Origin: JAHDHW01 sp963793295
Lineage (GTDB): Bacteria > Bacteroidota > Bacteroidia > Chitinophagales > Saprospiraceae
Direction of reading: 5' to 3'
Length of the DNA: 64,000 bases
Assembly (NCBI GenBank): GCA_963793295.1
Contig: CAWBZX010000028.1
Coordinates: forward strand, 186,001-250,000
Below the pieces are notes generated by a model, which worked only from the letters and a program-made list of their open reading frames with translations, was not told the DNA's origin and made no database searches. The position numbers and the translations under genes were made by a program. This document shows positions 1-8,081 of the stretch, in pieces (the stretch's first letter is position 1; each line of letters begins with the position of its first letter).

Positions 1-458
1 AAGCCCATTTCCATTCCCAAAGTATCTACATGGATTCCGTATTCCACGTTTTTATTCGGAAGATATTCCTCTCCCCAAACGTACAGCACCATTCCTAAAA
101 TGAAAAAACCCAGAATAAAATTGACCGTGACGCCACCAAGCATGATGATCAGCCTTTGCCAGGCTGGTTTTGAGCGAAACTCCCAGGGTTGCGGAGGTTG
201 TTTCATTTGCTCTTTGTCCATACTTTCATCGATCATCCCGGATATTTTGACATAACCGCCAAGCGGCAGCCAGCCAATACCATATTCTGTATCTCCTTTT
301 TTAAATTTGAAAAGTGAAAACCAGGGATCAAAAAACAAATAAAATTTTTCAACACGCGTATCAAATAAAAGTGCTGGGAAAAAGTGCCCCATTTCGTGTA
401 AAACGATGAGTATAGATAAGCTCAAAATGAGCTGGCCAATCATTATAACGTAATCCAT
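1..458 (-). CDS. rseP: RseP-type site-2 zinc protease, N-terminal part (runs off the left edge)
   Basis: Inner-membrane M50 metalloprotease of the RseP/site-2 family, which cuts membrane-bound anti-sigma factors or signal-peptide remnants within the bilayer. Reading leftward from the ATG at 458, the first membrane helix carries the zinc motif HEMGH at residues 21-25. It is followed by a conserved LPLGGYVKISGM segment near residue 70 and a second hydrophobic helix near residue 106. About 152 codons are visible; the PDZ domain and the C-terminal NxxPxxxLDG motif would lie outside the window. It is divergent from rsmE, with a 230-base gap. The family call is firm because the active-site motif and the glycine-rich loop are both present. 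Confidence 0.93.
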   Translation of the reverse strand, partial: MDYVIMIGQLILSLSILIVLHEMGHFFPALLFDTRVEKFYLFFDPWFSLFKFKKGDTEYGIGWLPLGGYVKISGMIDESMDKEQMKQPPQPWEFRSKPAWQRLIIMLGGVTVNFILGFFILGMVLYVWGEEYLPNKNVEYGIHVDTLGMEMG

Positions 459-651
459 AAATATTTTTTATCAGATATTTTTGTAAGTACAAGTAAGGTT
501 GGTGCAATTACAAATTATAGTTCAATGCCTGAATAACAGTTTAAATCAGGTTGTTGTTTCAAATTGAGTGCAAAAATACTACTTCCAAACGGATTTTTCA
601 ATTTGAGTGTATCACATTATTTTTTTAAATAAATTACATTGTCCTATAAGT

Positions 652-682
652 TTGTATTAAGCAATTTACCTTTCTATTTTTG
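652..682 (+). promoter_or_regulatory. Bacteroidota-type promoter of rsmE
   Basis: TTG at 652-654, a 20-base spacer and TATTTTTG at 675-682 match the Bacteroidota consensus TTG-N19/20-TAnnTTTG. The rsmE start codon is at 689, only six bases after the box, so transcription would begin at or next to the ATG and the message would be nearly leaderless (inference). Confidence 0.6.
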
Positions 683-688
683 CTGACT

Positions 689-1402
689 ATGCAATTATTT
701 TATACAAATGATATTAAAGGAGATCAGGCCTGGCTCAGAGAAGAAGAATCCCGGCATTGTGTCCAGGTATTGCGCAAGAAGCAAGGAGATCAAATCAATT
801 TTATCGATGGAGTAGGGGGATTCTATGTCGCCCAAATAGTGGAAGCAAATAAAAGAGCTTGTTTGTTAAAAATTGAAAAAAAACAGGAAGCATTTGATAA
901 ACGTCCTTTTCATTTACACATCGCGATCGCACCGACGAAAAATATTGATCGCTTTGAGTGGTTTTTGGAAAAGGCTACGGAAATAGGCGTTGATGAAATT
1001 ACACCAATGATCTGTATGCGTTCGGAAAGGCGAAAATTAAGGCCGGATCGGTTAGAAAAAATCTTGCTTTCAGCAGTAAAGCAGTCTGTCAAAGCATATC
1101 TCCCCAAATTAAATAATCTCAGCTCTTTTAGCAATCTCATAAAAAAAGAAAACTATACTGCCGGTGAGCAGTGTTTTATTGCAACCGTTTACAAAAACGA
1201 TGCAAAACAACTTAAGGATCAATCCAAAGCGGGTAGAAAAACCACCATTTTTATTGGTCCCGAGGGTGGCTTTTCTCCAGAAGAAATTATACTGTCTCTT
1301 GAAAACAATTTTTTGGCAGTCAAACTGGGACCCAGCCGCCTCCGCACCGAAACAGCAGGAATAGTAGCATGCCACACAATGAATCTTTTAAATGAGATCT
1401 AA
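689..1402 (+). CDS. rsmE: 16S rRNA m3U1498 methyltransferase RsmE
   Basis: SPOUT-class methyltransferase that uses S-adenosylmethionine to methylate N3 of U1498 in 16S rRNA. The 237-residue length is normal for the family. An N-terminal PUA-like part (about residues 1-75) is followed by the trefoil-knot domain. The knot carries APTKNIDRFEWFLEKATEIG near residue 85, GPEGGFSPEE near residue 190 and the signature LGPSRLRTETAG near residue 214. A TTG codon nine bases upstream (680) is open, but homologues start at the MxxFY sequence seen here, so 689 is chosen. The next gene starts 20 bases downstream and is probably cotranscribed. Confidence 0.95.
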   Translation: MQLFYTNDIKGDQAWLREEESRHCVQVLRKKQGDQINFIDGVGGFYVAQIVEANKRACLLKIEKKQEAFDKRPFHLHIAIAPTKNIDRFEWFLEKATEIGVDEITPMICMRSERRKLRPDRLEKILLSAVKQSVKAYLPKLNNLSSFSNLIKKENYTAGEQCFIATVYKNDAKQLKDQSKAGRKTTIFIGPEGGFSPEEIILSLENNFLAVKLGPSRLRTETAGIVACHTMNLLNEI

Positions 1403-1422
1403 TTTTTTCAAAGGAAAATCAA

Positions 1423-1830
1423 ATGAAAACATTTCAGCATAAAAAAGATATCGTTTCAATGGTCGGCCTGATTGGGATCATCCTCATCCTGAGTATTTTG
1501 AGGTATTTTAATGGATACGGCTTTTCGATTCCAGTTTTGATGCTTACGTTTTTTCTCACGATGATGGTAGTTTGGATGTGGTTAGTTTCCAGTTATACGA
1601 TTGAAAATCAGGTATTAATAATCAAAAACGGACCATTCACTCAAGAAGTAAAGATTGATGAAATTACGAAAATAAAAAGCACTAAACCTTCTATTTTTAA
1701 AGGAAGTCTTGCCAAATATAAGTTGACCATTTCCTACAGGAAGAATCGAAGTTTGAATGTATTTCCGATTGATAAGGCTGATTTTATCAAATTACTTTTA
1801 AAGATAAATTCTAAAATCAAAGTCGAATAA
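1423..1830 (+). CDS. Small membrane protein with a PH-like (bPH_4/DUF1200-type) domain
   Basis: This 135-residue protein has two hydrophobic helices (about residues 12-28 and 35-52) followed by a beta-rich domain. That domain has the pattern YTIENQVLIIKNGPF...IDEITKIKSTKPSIF, which I associate with the bacterial PH-like family bPH_4 (formerly DUF1200). The function of the family is not known; it probably sits in the inner membrane with the PH-like domain in the cytoplasm. It lies 20 bases after rsmE in the same direction, so an operon is likely, but nothing ties it to rRNA methylation. The gene call is secure, the family call is from pattern memory. Confidence 0.75.
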   Translation: MKTFQHKKDIVSMVGLIGIILILSILRYFNGYGFSIPVLMLTFFLTMMVVWMWLVSSYTIENQVLIIKNGPFTQEVKIDEITKIKSTKPSIFKGSLAKYKLTISYRKNRSLNVFPIDKADFIKLLLKINSKIKVE

Positions 1831-1922
1831 ATTTTATGTTTTCTATAAGTTCAGATGACTAATGTGGGCAAAAAGCTTTAAATTGTTAGTATAATCCTAT
1901 TTACAATTTAAACTTTAAACCC

Positions 1923-3221
1923 ATGAACAAGAAATACTACTCTTTTGCTTTTTTATTTACCTTCCTTTCGTTCTCTGTCTTGGCTCAAACTGTTTCGATT
2001 TCTGGCGTAATTACCAGACACAATAGTGTTCCAGAGGAGGGAGTTACCGTGCATTGTACCAATGCGAACGATGTTGTCACGGGTGCTGATGGCGTCTTCA
2101 CGTTTACTGATTTACCCTCCGGTGAAGATTATGTGATTTCTGCAACAAAAGAGTCTGATCCCAATGAATTTATTACCGTTTTGGATGCCTTGAAAACCGC
2201 AGATATTGTTTTGGACTTTGCGAATGGGGTATCCCCATTTCAAATACTTGCAGCTGATGTTAATAATTCTTCAATCGTTTCCACGATTGATATAGTTGAA
2301 CTTTTAAAAATCGCCGACAAAATCCAGGGAATAACTAATCCTAATTATTGGAGGATATTTGGTAGTGATTTCAGTTTTGCAGGTGGTTGTGTTTTTCAAG
2401 GCACTCCAGCAGAATGTATCGGTATTTTTCTTGGAAATGTAACAGAAGATGTCGACACGCTTGAAATGATTGCCACTAAATTGGGAGATGTTGCGATTGA
2501 TGCAGATCACTTTCCTCCTCCGGTTGATGCGCCTGAACCTGTTTTATATTTTCAGGATAAAAGCGTGGCACAAGATGAAGAATTTGAAGTAGAAATCTTT
2601 GTTGAAGACTTTATAAAGATTGCAGGTTTTCAGCATACATTGAGTTGGGATCCTGCGATTTTGGAACTTCTTTCTATTGAAAACCCACTGGACTACAATT
2701 TATTAGCAAATGAAGATTTTAGTGATCAAGGCTTACTTCCTGCATTGGGTACGATGTCGAATACTCTCGAAGGAGTGACAATCGATGACGGTTCCGTTTT
2801 GTATTCTTTACGATTTAAAGCGCTGTCTGATGTTCCATCTCTCTCAGGGATGCTTGATTTTACCGAAGATATTATTCAACAACAAATGGTTTATCGACCG
2901 GAAGAATACGAATTATACCTTTTAAACCATCATTATGAATCGGCGGTCACTACTTCGAATGAAGAAATCACAAGTTTGGAAAACTTTGAAGCTTATCCCA
3001 ATCCGATTGAAAATCACCTAATGCTCAATGCAAGTTTTGAACATATTGAAAAGGCTGAAGTGAGTTTAATCAATAGCGTTGGTCAAATAATTCAACGATG
3101 GAATTTTGAAGAAAATTCGATTCACAAACAATTGAATTTGAATGACTTGCCGAAAGGTGTTTATGTTTTAAAACTATCAACAGATGACGGTTTATTAACA
3201 AAAAGCCTTGTTAAGCTGTAA
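1923..3221 (+). CDS. T9SS-secreted protein with carboxypeptidase-regulatory-like, dockerin-like and cohesin-like parts
   Basis: Exported 432-residue protein. In order: a signal peptide ending near ...SVLAQT; an Ig-like carboxypeptidase-regulatory fold (about 24-90); and a dockerin-type calcium segment (ADVNNSSIVSTIDIVELL, about 105-125) followed by the usual NYWRIF-type strand. A cohesin-like jelly-roll follows, with the signature IAGFQHTLSWDPAILELL (about 205-320). A T9SS type A sorting domain closes the protein (AYPNPIENHL ... GVYVLKL, about 355-432). No enzyme domain is visible, so it is probably a structural surface protein. It appears to be transcribed alone, with a terminator at 3246-3284. 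The domain calls for cohesin and dockerin rest on short motifs and are less sure than the sorting domain. Confidence 0.85.
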   Translation: MNKKYYSFAFLFTFLSFSVLAQTVSISGVITRHNSVPEEGVTVHCTNANDVVTGADGVFTFTDLPSGEDYVISATKESDPNEFITVLDALKTADIVLDFANGVSPFQILAADVNNSSIVSTIDIVELLKIADKIQGITNPNYWRIFGSDFSFAGGCVFQGTPAECIGIFLGNVTEDVDTLEMIATKLGDVAIDADHFPPPVDAPEPVLYFQDKSVAQDEEFEVEIFVEDFIKIAGFQHTLSWDPAILELLSIENPLDYNLLANEDFSDQGLLPALGTMSNTLEGVTIDDGSVLYSLRFKALSDVPSLSGMLDFTEDIIQQQMVYRPEEYELYLLNHHYESAVTTSNEEITSLENFEAYPNPIENHLMLNASFEHIEKAEVSLINSVGQIIQRWNFEENSIHKQLNLNDLPKGVYVLKLSTDDGLLTKSLVKL

Positions 3222-3245
3222 AAAGTATTTTAGAAAATATTTTTC

Positions 3246-3284
3246 AAAAGGCGATAGAATCAATAATGTTTTATCGTCTTTTTT
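3246..3284 (+). terminator. Rho-independent terminator after the cohesin/dockerin-like gene
   Basis: Arms AAAAGGCGATA and TATCGTCTTTT pair with one G-U wobble around a loop of about 15 bases. The hairpin is followed by a T-rich tail. Confidence 0.7.
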
Positions 3285-3325
3285 ATTTAATCTTTTTTAT
3301 GAAGCATAAAAAGGTTGCATCAAAA

Positions 3326-3355
3326 TTGAATTCCAACCGTTATTAAATAAATTTG
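3326..3355 (+). promoter_or_regulatory. Bacteroidota-type promoter of the DUF4159 gene
   Basis: TTG at 3326-3328, a 19-base spacer and TAAATTTG at 3348-3355 match the Bacteroidota promoter consensus exactly. The start codon at 3380 lies 24 bases further on, leaving a short leader. Confidence 0.65.
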
Positions 3356-3379
3356 CCGGAACGGCGTTAGAATAAAAAA

Positions 3380-4054
3380 ATGTTTATGAAAAATTGGAAA
3401 TATATTTTTTATGTTCTTTTCGTTTTTGCTTTGTCTTCTTTTGTCAATTTCAATGAAGCGCCATCATTAAAGATTGCTTTATTGAAATACAATGGGGGAG
3501 GAGACTGGTACGCGAATCCTACCTCATTGACAAATCTTGCTGATTTTTGTAATGCTGAACTTGGAACTAATATCGATAAAGAATATGCTACGGTTGAAGT
3601 GGGTAGTGCAGAAATTTACAATTATCCTTTTATTCATATGACCGGTCACGGCAATGTTGTTTTTTCGGATTCGGAAGCTGAAAACTTAAGAAATTATTTG
3701 ATCGGTGGAGGTTTTTTGCATATTGATGATAATTATGGAATGGATCCTTACGTACGTGCCGCAATGAAAAAAGTGTTTCCTGAACTGCAATTAATTGAGT
3801 TGCCCTGGGAACATGAAATTTATAAACAAAAGTTTGAATTTAAAAATGGTTTGCCAAAGATTCACAAGCATGATGAAAAGTCGCCACAGGGTTTCGGTAT
3901 TCTTTGGGAAGGACGTTTGGTGGTGTTTTATTCTTATGAATGTGATTTGGGTGATGGCTGGGAGGACCGGGATGTTCATAAAGACCCGGAAGAACTTCGT
4001 CAGCAAGCTTTAAAAATGGGCGCTAATATCATTCAATTTGCTTTTGATCAGTAA
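3380..4054 (+). CDS. DUF4159-family exported protein
   Basis: This 224-residue protein has an N-terminal hydrophobic signal sequence (YIFYVLFVFALSSFV). It is followed by a single domain with the features of DUF4159: KIALLKYNGGGDWY at the start, PFIHMTGHGNV in the middle, then LIGGGFLHIDDNYG. The domain resembles a glutamine-amidotransferase-like fold used as a binding module; no reaction is known to me. A second ATG two codons downstream (3386) is also possible. It has its own promoter. It ends two bases before the stop of the convergent pspC gene, so their transcripts probably overlap. Confidence 0.85.
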   Translation: MFMKNWKYIFYVLFVFALSSFVNFNEAPSLKIALLKYNGGGDWYANPTSLTNLADFCNAELGTNIDKEYATVEVGSAEIYNYPFIHMTGHGNVVFSDSEAENLRNYLIGGGFLHIDDNYGMDPYVRAAMKKVFPELQLIELPWEHEIYKQKFEFKNGLPKIHKHDEKSPQGFGILWEGRLVVFYSYECDLGDGWEDRDVHKDPEELRQQALKMGANIIQFAFDQ

Positions 4055-4056
4055 CC

Positions 4057-4275
4057 TTATTCCCAAATTGTATTTCTTTTTTGTTTGATGTACTGTTTGA
4101 CGTTTAGCCAGAAGGCAATAAAAAGGTAAAAAATAACAGGCGAACCTAAAGCCGCAAACGATAAGTAAACAAAATATAACCGAACCCGTGTGGTTGCTAT
4201 TCCGAGTTTTTCGCCTAAGTAACTGCATACTCCAAATGCAGATTTTTCCAGTAAATTTTTTATTTCGTCAATCAT
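4057..4275 (-). CDS. PspC-domain membrane protein
   Basis: A 72-residue protein that is almost entirely a PspC domain: an amphipathic FGVCSYLGEKLGI segment followed by the hydrophobic helix YFVYLSFAALGSPVIFYLFI. In proteobacteria PspC is a membrane sensor of the phage-shock response. Stand-alone short PspC proteins are common in Bacteroidota and their role there is unclear. No other phage-shock gene lies nearby. It converges on the DUF4159 gene. Confidence 0.88.
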   Translation of the reverse strand: MIDEIKNLLEKSAFGVCSYLGEKLGIATTRVRLYFVYLSFAALGSPVIFYLFIAFWLNVKQYIKQKRNTIWE

Positions 4276-4402
4276 AATTCTAGTCTTGATATTCTTGATT
4301 CTTCAAGTTTATTAAAAACGTATAAATAATACAAATATTGAGCATTTTTTGTAATAAAGTTTGCTGCTTAATTTAAGAATCGAACGTTGGAAGTTATAAA
4401 AT

Positions 4403-5278
4403 TTAGTTTAAAAGATTCATTTTTACTTTTCTTCCAGGCAAATCGTTCCAGGTTTTTGAATGTCTTTTAATCCCTACATTGTTAATCACCCAAAGTACAG
4501 GTTTCAAAGATTTCAACCGTGGACTCGGACCAAAACCATCGGTAAAATAAATCAAAGCATCTGGTTGAAATACTTCATTAGAAAATCGAATCGGTTCATT
4601 GAAATCTGTATTTCCGCGACCGGTAACTACTTTTGGAAAAATTCCTTTATAATTGTATTCCTGATGAATAATTGTATCACATTCTACAATTCTTATTTCA
4701 ACTCTTTGTTTCCATAATTGATGAATTTCATCAAAAAAGCGTTCAAAATCACTTTCTTTGATACTGCCGGATGTGTCTATCGCAACCAGGATACGCGATT
4801 GTTTTTTGATTCGGATTCCCGGGAAAGTACCAAATCTTTTGGAACCACGATGAATGGTATTGACTATTTTTGTTCGAAGGCTGCTATTGCAAAAAAGCCG
4901 AAGTATTCTTTTCCAATTTATCGATCGGTGATCACCGTTTTTTAAATGAGTTAAGTAAGAAATCAATGGAGTTGATAAACTATTTTCGATTGTAGATTGA
5001 TCTGAACGGAAAGAATTTAATAAGAATTGTTTTCGAAAATGCCATTCCAATTCTTTATCCAGGTTGATTTCTTTTCGAATTTTCCAGGATTTGTAATATT
5101 CAAGATGCCTGGATTGGAAATCAAAAGGTTTTTTTAACGTATTTTTAATCCCTTTTTCAGATAGGATTCCGTAATAATAACTTAGATTTTCGAAAGGTGA
5201 CAACTTTAAATCAGGAAAATCCTGAGGAAGGATCATGTCGATCGATCTCTTCAACGTTTTGTAAATATTGGTTGGCAA
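4403..5278 (-). CDS. VWA-like (DUF2201-type) protein, C-terminal part of a frameshifted gene
   Basis: This frame carries the larger, C-terminal part of a gene whose N-terminal part is in another frame at 5211-5621. The first residues, read from a TTG at 5278, are probably not translated as such; real homology seems to begin at RSIDMILPQDFPDL. The C-terminal half is a von Willebrand A-like domain with the metal-site motif DTSGSI near residue 166 and a later ALIYFTDGFG strand. Family members usually sit beside a MoxR-type AAA ATPase; none is adjacent here. Joined with the upstream frame the protein would be about 400 residues, which is what I expect for the family. Confidence 0.7.
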   Translation of the reverse strand: MPTNIYKTLKRSIDMILPQDFPDLKLSPFENLSYYYGILSEKGIKNTLKKPFDFQSRHLEYYKSWKIRKEINLDKELEWHFRKQFLLNSFRSDQSTIENSLSTPLISYLTHLKNGDHRSINWKRILRLFCNSSLRTKIVNTIHRGSKRFGTFPGIRIKKQSRILVAIDTSGSIKESDFERFFDEIHQLWKQRVEIRIVECDTIIHQEYNYKGIFPKVVTGRGNTDFNEPIRFSNEVFQPDALIYFTDGFGPSPRLKSLKPVLWVINNVGIKRHSKTWNDLPGRKVKMNLLN

Positions 5279-5621
5279 CTAATTCCGCTGAAAGGATGAA
5301 TATTTCTTTGTTTTCGAAATCATGAATTTGGGAATCATGATTGAAAATAAAATGGACCACTTGCTTTTTTAACACACTTTTTCGAAGGCAGAGCGTTTGG
5401 GTTTCAATCGTACTTTTTAAATGAATTTGCCAATACTCCGGATTGATAATCAATTGAACAGTTTCCTGGTTGATTGAAACAAGTGAAACTCCAAAGCAAG
5501 TAGTATCCATGACTTTGACCGACTTTGCCAAAAGTCGTCCGAAGAAAGGTTCATGGATAAGCAAGTCAATAATTACTTCATCTAGTTCCTTGGATATATC
5601 GTTCGTTCGAGAATTATTCAT
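5211..5621 (-). CDS. DUF2201-type putative metallopeptidase domain, N-terminal part of a frameshifted gene
   Basis: N-terminal 136 residues of the DUF2201-type gene continued in another frame at 4403-5278. The two frames overlap by 68 bases. The family's N-terminal domain normally contains HExxHxxxxH. Here the aligned stretch is KQVVHFIFNH (residues 86-95), so the first His and the catalytic Glu are replaced. ELVANQYLQ near the end is the usual lead into the VWA-like half, but the frame then stops after DPSSGFS. The missing zinc ligand together with the frameshift suggests decay, though a sequencing error in the overlap cannot be excluded. The start is the ATG at 5621. Confidence 0.68.
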   Translation of the reverse strand: MNNSRTNDISKELDEVIIDLLIHEPFFGRLLAKSVKVMDTTCFGVSLVSINQETVQLIINPEYWQIHLKSTIETQTLCLRKSVLKKQVVHFIFNHDSQIHDFENKEIFILSAELVANQYLQNVEEIDRHDPSSGFS

Positions 5622-5664
5622 TGACGAGTAAAAATAAAAATCCTTATCGGACTATCCAAACAGC

Positions 5665-5698
5665 AAAAAAGGCCATCATCCAAAAATGGATAATGGCC
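5665..5698 (-). terminator. Rho-independent terminator of the membrane PKD-like gene
   Basis: On the minus strand, GGCCATTATCCA and TGGATGATGGCC form a 12-base stem with one mismatch and a TTTT loop, followed directly by six T. It lies 23 bases after the stop codon at 5721. Confidence 0.8.
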
Positions 5699-5720
5699 CA
5701 TAGTATTTTATTTTTTTTCC

Positions 5721-6281
5721 TTAATATTCCTGATTCGAATTTGGAGCTATGGCAATCGATTCTAGTATTTGAATATCTTCAGAAAATATCTTTTCAGACT
5801 TGCCATTATAGTTTACTTTTAATTGGATACGGTAGGTTCCTGGTTTTTGGTACGCATATTCTATGGTTTTATTCATTGGATGCAATATAACCCCATCACC
5901 CATAATTAAGTCGTACTTTGCTTTTTTGTCAAAGCTGTCAATAGTAAATTTCATTCTTTGATTAGCTTCTTTTTCACCAATAATTTGGACTTGCGTTTCA
6001 ACTACATTGTTTCTGGAAGCGTTTTCTTGTTGGAGATCTGAACGGATGTTAGCTTCTAAAACTGGAGCAGAAATGTTTTTAGTCATTTGGCTTGTAGCTT
6101 TTGAAAGGCTGCTCTTAAAACCAATATTAAAAGTGTAAATAGCTCCTAAAATACCAACGATGATAAGTAGAACTACAATAATTTTCTCAGTCCTTAAAGA
6201 TTTAGGGGAGTAATCCGATTCAAATTCAGGTATGTTGCTGAAATTGACATTTCTGTCAATAGAGTTGTCGAAGTGCTTCAT
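5721..6281 (-). CDS. Single-pass membrane protein with a PKD-like extracytoplasmic domain
   Basis: This 186-residue protein has a cytoplasmic N-terminus of about 32 residues and one membrane helix (IIVVLLIIVGILGAIYTFNI, about 34-53). A polar linker follows. The C-terminal beta domain (about 110-175) reads YDLIMGDG...TIEYAYQKPGTYRIQLKVNY, which fits the PKD pattern with the WDFGDG core degraded. No enzymatic signature is present. It is a single-gene unit with its own terminator and a 500-base upstream gap. Its function is unknown; a role in binding at the cell envelope is a guess from the fold only. Confidence 0.65.
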   Translation of the reverse strand: MKHFDNSIDRNVNFSNIPEFESDYSPKSLRTEKIIVVLLIIVGILGAIYTFNIGFKSSLSKATSQMTKNISAPVLEANIRSDLQQENASRNNVVETQVQIIGEKEANQRMKFTIDSFDKKAKYDLIMGDGVILHPMNKTIEYAYQKPGTYRIQLKVNYNGKSEKIFSEDIQILESIAIAPNSNQEY

Positions 6282-6720
6282 ATGGATTACAATTTAAAAA
6301 TTGAAATAATCGGTTTTATAATGTCTGTATAAAAACAGAATTCGTCTTGTTCGTGGCTTTTACTTTTGACTGGATTCTTGGTTAATCTTTAAAGTAAAAA
6401 ACCATAAAATGCTATATTTCAGATTTAATTTAGTCTCTAAATCAGGCTGAAATACTTTCTTTATAATGGGTCAAAAGATGATATTTTGAGGCAAAAGAAA
6501 GTATTTTTTAAAACCAAAAGCCCCCTTTGATTCTAGAATACGATCAATTTTTCAGTTATGTAGTTTGAGTTTGTTCTCTTGGTAAGTTTTTGTTTTCTCG
6601 TAGTAAAAAGGACAGATGCCTTCAAGTGTGATTATTAAAGAACAACTGCAAATATAGATTAATTTTATTTTATTATCAAGATAAATTATAGTTAAATATT
6701 TAAAATGTATCTTAAAAATA
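6282..6720. other. AT-rich gene-free stretch between two minus-strand genes
   Basis: I see no credible reading frame, RNA gene or repeat. The right end leads into the mltA terminator. The part next to 6281 should contain the promoter of the membrane PKD-like gene, but I could not find a convincing TTG/TAnnTTTG pair on the minus strand. Confidence 0.4.
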
Positions 6721-6760
6721 AAAAATCGCATCCAGATTAGGGTTAAGAGGATGCGATTTT
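6721..6760 (-). terminator. Rho-independent terminator of mltA
   Basis: AAAATCGCATCC and GGATGCGATTTT form a 12-base perfect stem around a loop of about 15 bases. On the minus strand it is followed by a T-rich tail. It lies 20 bases after the mltA stop. Confidence 0.8.
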
Positions 6761-6780
6761 ATATGGTGAATGAAACTGCT

Positions 6781-7998
6781 TTACAAGCTTGCTGTAATTT
6801 TTGGAGTTTGATCTGATTCGTTTTGTTTCGGCATGAGTAACCAAAGACTTCCATAGTGGTGTAAAGCGCTAGCTTTTCGGCGGCCCTCATCGCCTACACC
6901 AGTATATAGATCAACTCGCCCTGGTCCCTTAATTGCTCCTCCGACATCCTGGGCAATCAAAATCCGATATTCATAGTGATCAATTTGGTTGTAATTATCA
7001 ATAATAGGAACCTTGGCAAGCAAACAACTACCTATTGGAATAAATTTTTTATCGACGGCAATAGAATAATCAGTTGTTAATGGTACATGACCAGCACCTT
7101 TTGGTGTTTTTTGATATTTAACAAGGCTAAAAAACACGTAGGACTCATTGACGTACAAAAGAGGATCGATCAAATGTGGTTTTTCATTGAAAAATTGTTT
7201 TATTTTTTTCAATGAAACATTCTGTTCATTTGCATATCCTTTTTCAATCATATAATTCCCCACGCTTCGGTATTTGCGTCCATTGGTTCCTGCAAATGCA
7301 AGTATTTGATTGGTGCCATCAGGATATTCAACAATACCGCTTCCCTGAACCTGCATAAAATAGATATCCAGCAGATTTTTGGTATAAGCTATTTCTAATC
7401 CTTTCCCTTTAAGTATTCCTTCACCGTCAATTTGCCGGCGAGTTGGTAATTTTCCAGTCCTATTTTTTGGGCGAGCATAAATAGGGTACTTGTATTCGTC
7501 TGTTTGAACCCGGCTAACTTTTAAAACAGGTGTGAAGTAACCAGTGAAGTAAACACTTCCTTTATCGTCATCGCCTTCCAAATGAATGGCTTCTAAAGTA
7601 GTTGAAAGATCAGGTTTGTCAGAGTTTTGCTGTTCTAGAAGCAGTCGAACAGTTTTTTCCAGTTTTTCGATGGAAGGATCAACTACGCCATAAGCTTGAA
7701 GCTGCTCTTTCTTTCTGTAATTCAGTGCTTTAAGTTGATAATGGAGTCCTTTAATCAACTCAGTTGAGAACCGAGGTAATGAAACCTTTTCCAGCTTAGA
7801 TTCAGCATTGAGTGTGGTTGTTTCAGCTATTACTTTTACTCCATTTCCATGGTAGTCGTTGGTCTTGCCTGACAATTGAACACTCTTTTCTTCGATTTGA
7901 GGGATTTCATTGGCTGGTTCGGTTTGAATGGGATTCTGGCATTGCAAAAATGCCATTGTGATTGCAGCAAGAAGCAGCAACCTTTGTGGTTTGTTCAT
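6781..7998 (-). CDS. mltA: Membrane-bound lytic murein transglycosylase A (MltA), lipoprotein
   Basis: Cleaves the glycan strands of peptidoglycan with formation of 1,6-anhydromuramyl ends. The 405-residue protein starts with a lipoprotein-type signal (LLLLAAITMAFLQC, Cys20). The MltA domain follows with GYFTPVLKVS (about 177), then YARPKNRTGKLPTRRQI, YFMQVQGSGIVEYPDG and the 3D domain. The 3D domain reads AQDVGGAIKGPGRVDLYTG near residue 352 and contains the catalytic Asp region. The first 150 residues are less conserved and may be a linker. It is transcribed alone, with a terminator at 6721-6760. A long AT-rich inverted repeat lies 56 bases upstream of its start. Confidence 0.93.
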   Translation of the reverse strand: MNKPQRLLLLAAITMAFLQCQNPIQTEPANEIPQIEEKSVQLSGKTNDYHGNGVKVIAETTTLNAESKLEKVSLPRFSTELIKGLHYQLKALNYRKKEQLQAYGVVDPSIEKLEKTVRLLLEQQNSDKPDLSTTLEAIHLEGDDDKGSVYFTGYFTPVLKVSRVQTDEYKYPIYARPKNRTGKLPTRRQIDGEGILKGKGLEIAYTKNLLDIYFMQVQGSGIVEYPDGTNQILAFAGTNGRKYRSVGNYMIEKGYANEQNVSLKKIKQFFNEKPHLIDPLLYVNESYVFFSLVKYQKTPKGAGHVPLTTDYSIAVDKKFIPIGSCLLAKVPIIDNYNQIDHYEYRILIAQDVGGAIKGPGRVDLYTGVGDEGRRKASALHHYGSLWLLMPKQNESDQTPKITASL

Positions 7999-8053
7999 GG
8001 GTACGTACGGGATTAATTAAACAATCTTGGGACTAAAATTTTAAAATTCGTTG

Positions 8054-8081
8054 ATATAAATATTACGTAAAATATTTATAT
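8054..8081. repeat. Perfect 11-base inverted repeat upstream of mltA
   Basis: ATATAAATATT at 8054-8064 and AATATTTATAT at 8071-8081 are exact reverse complements around the six bases ACGTAA. It sits between the mltA start and a TACTTTTG box at 8096-8103 (minus strand), a position suited to a dimeric regulator. No regulator is known; AT-richness makes chance pairing more likely than for a mixed sequence. Confidence 0.45.

Noticed and set aside
5621..5890. Plus-strand open frame of 89 codons
   Set aside because: It spans the minus-strand terminator at 5665-5698 and the end of the membrane PKD-like gene.
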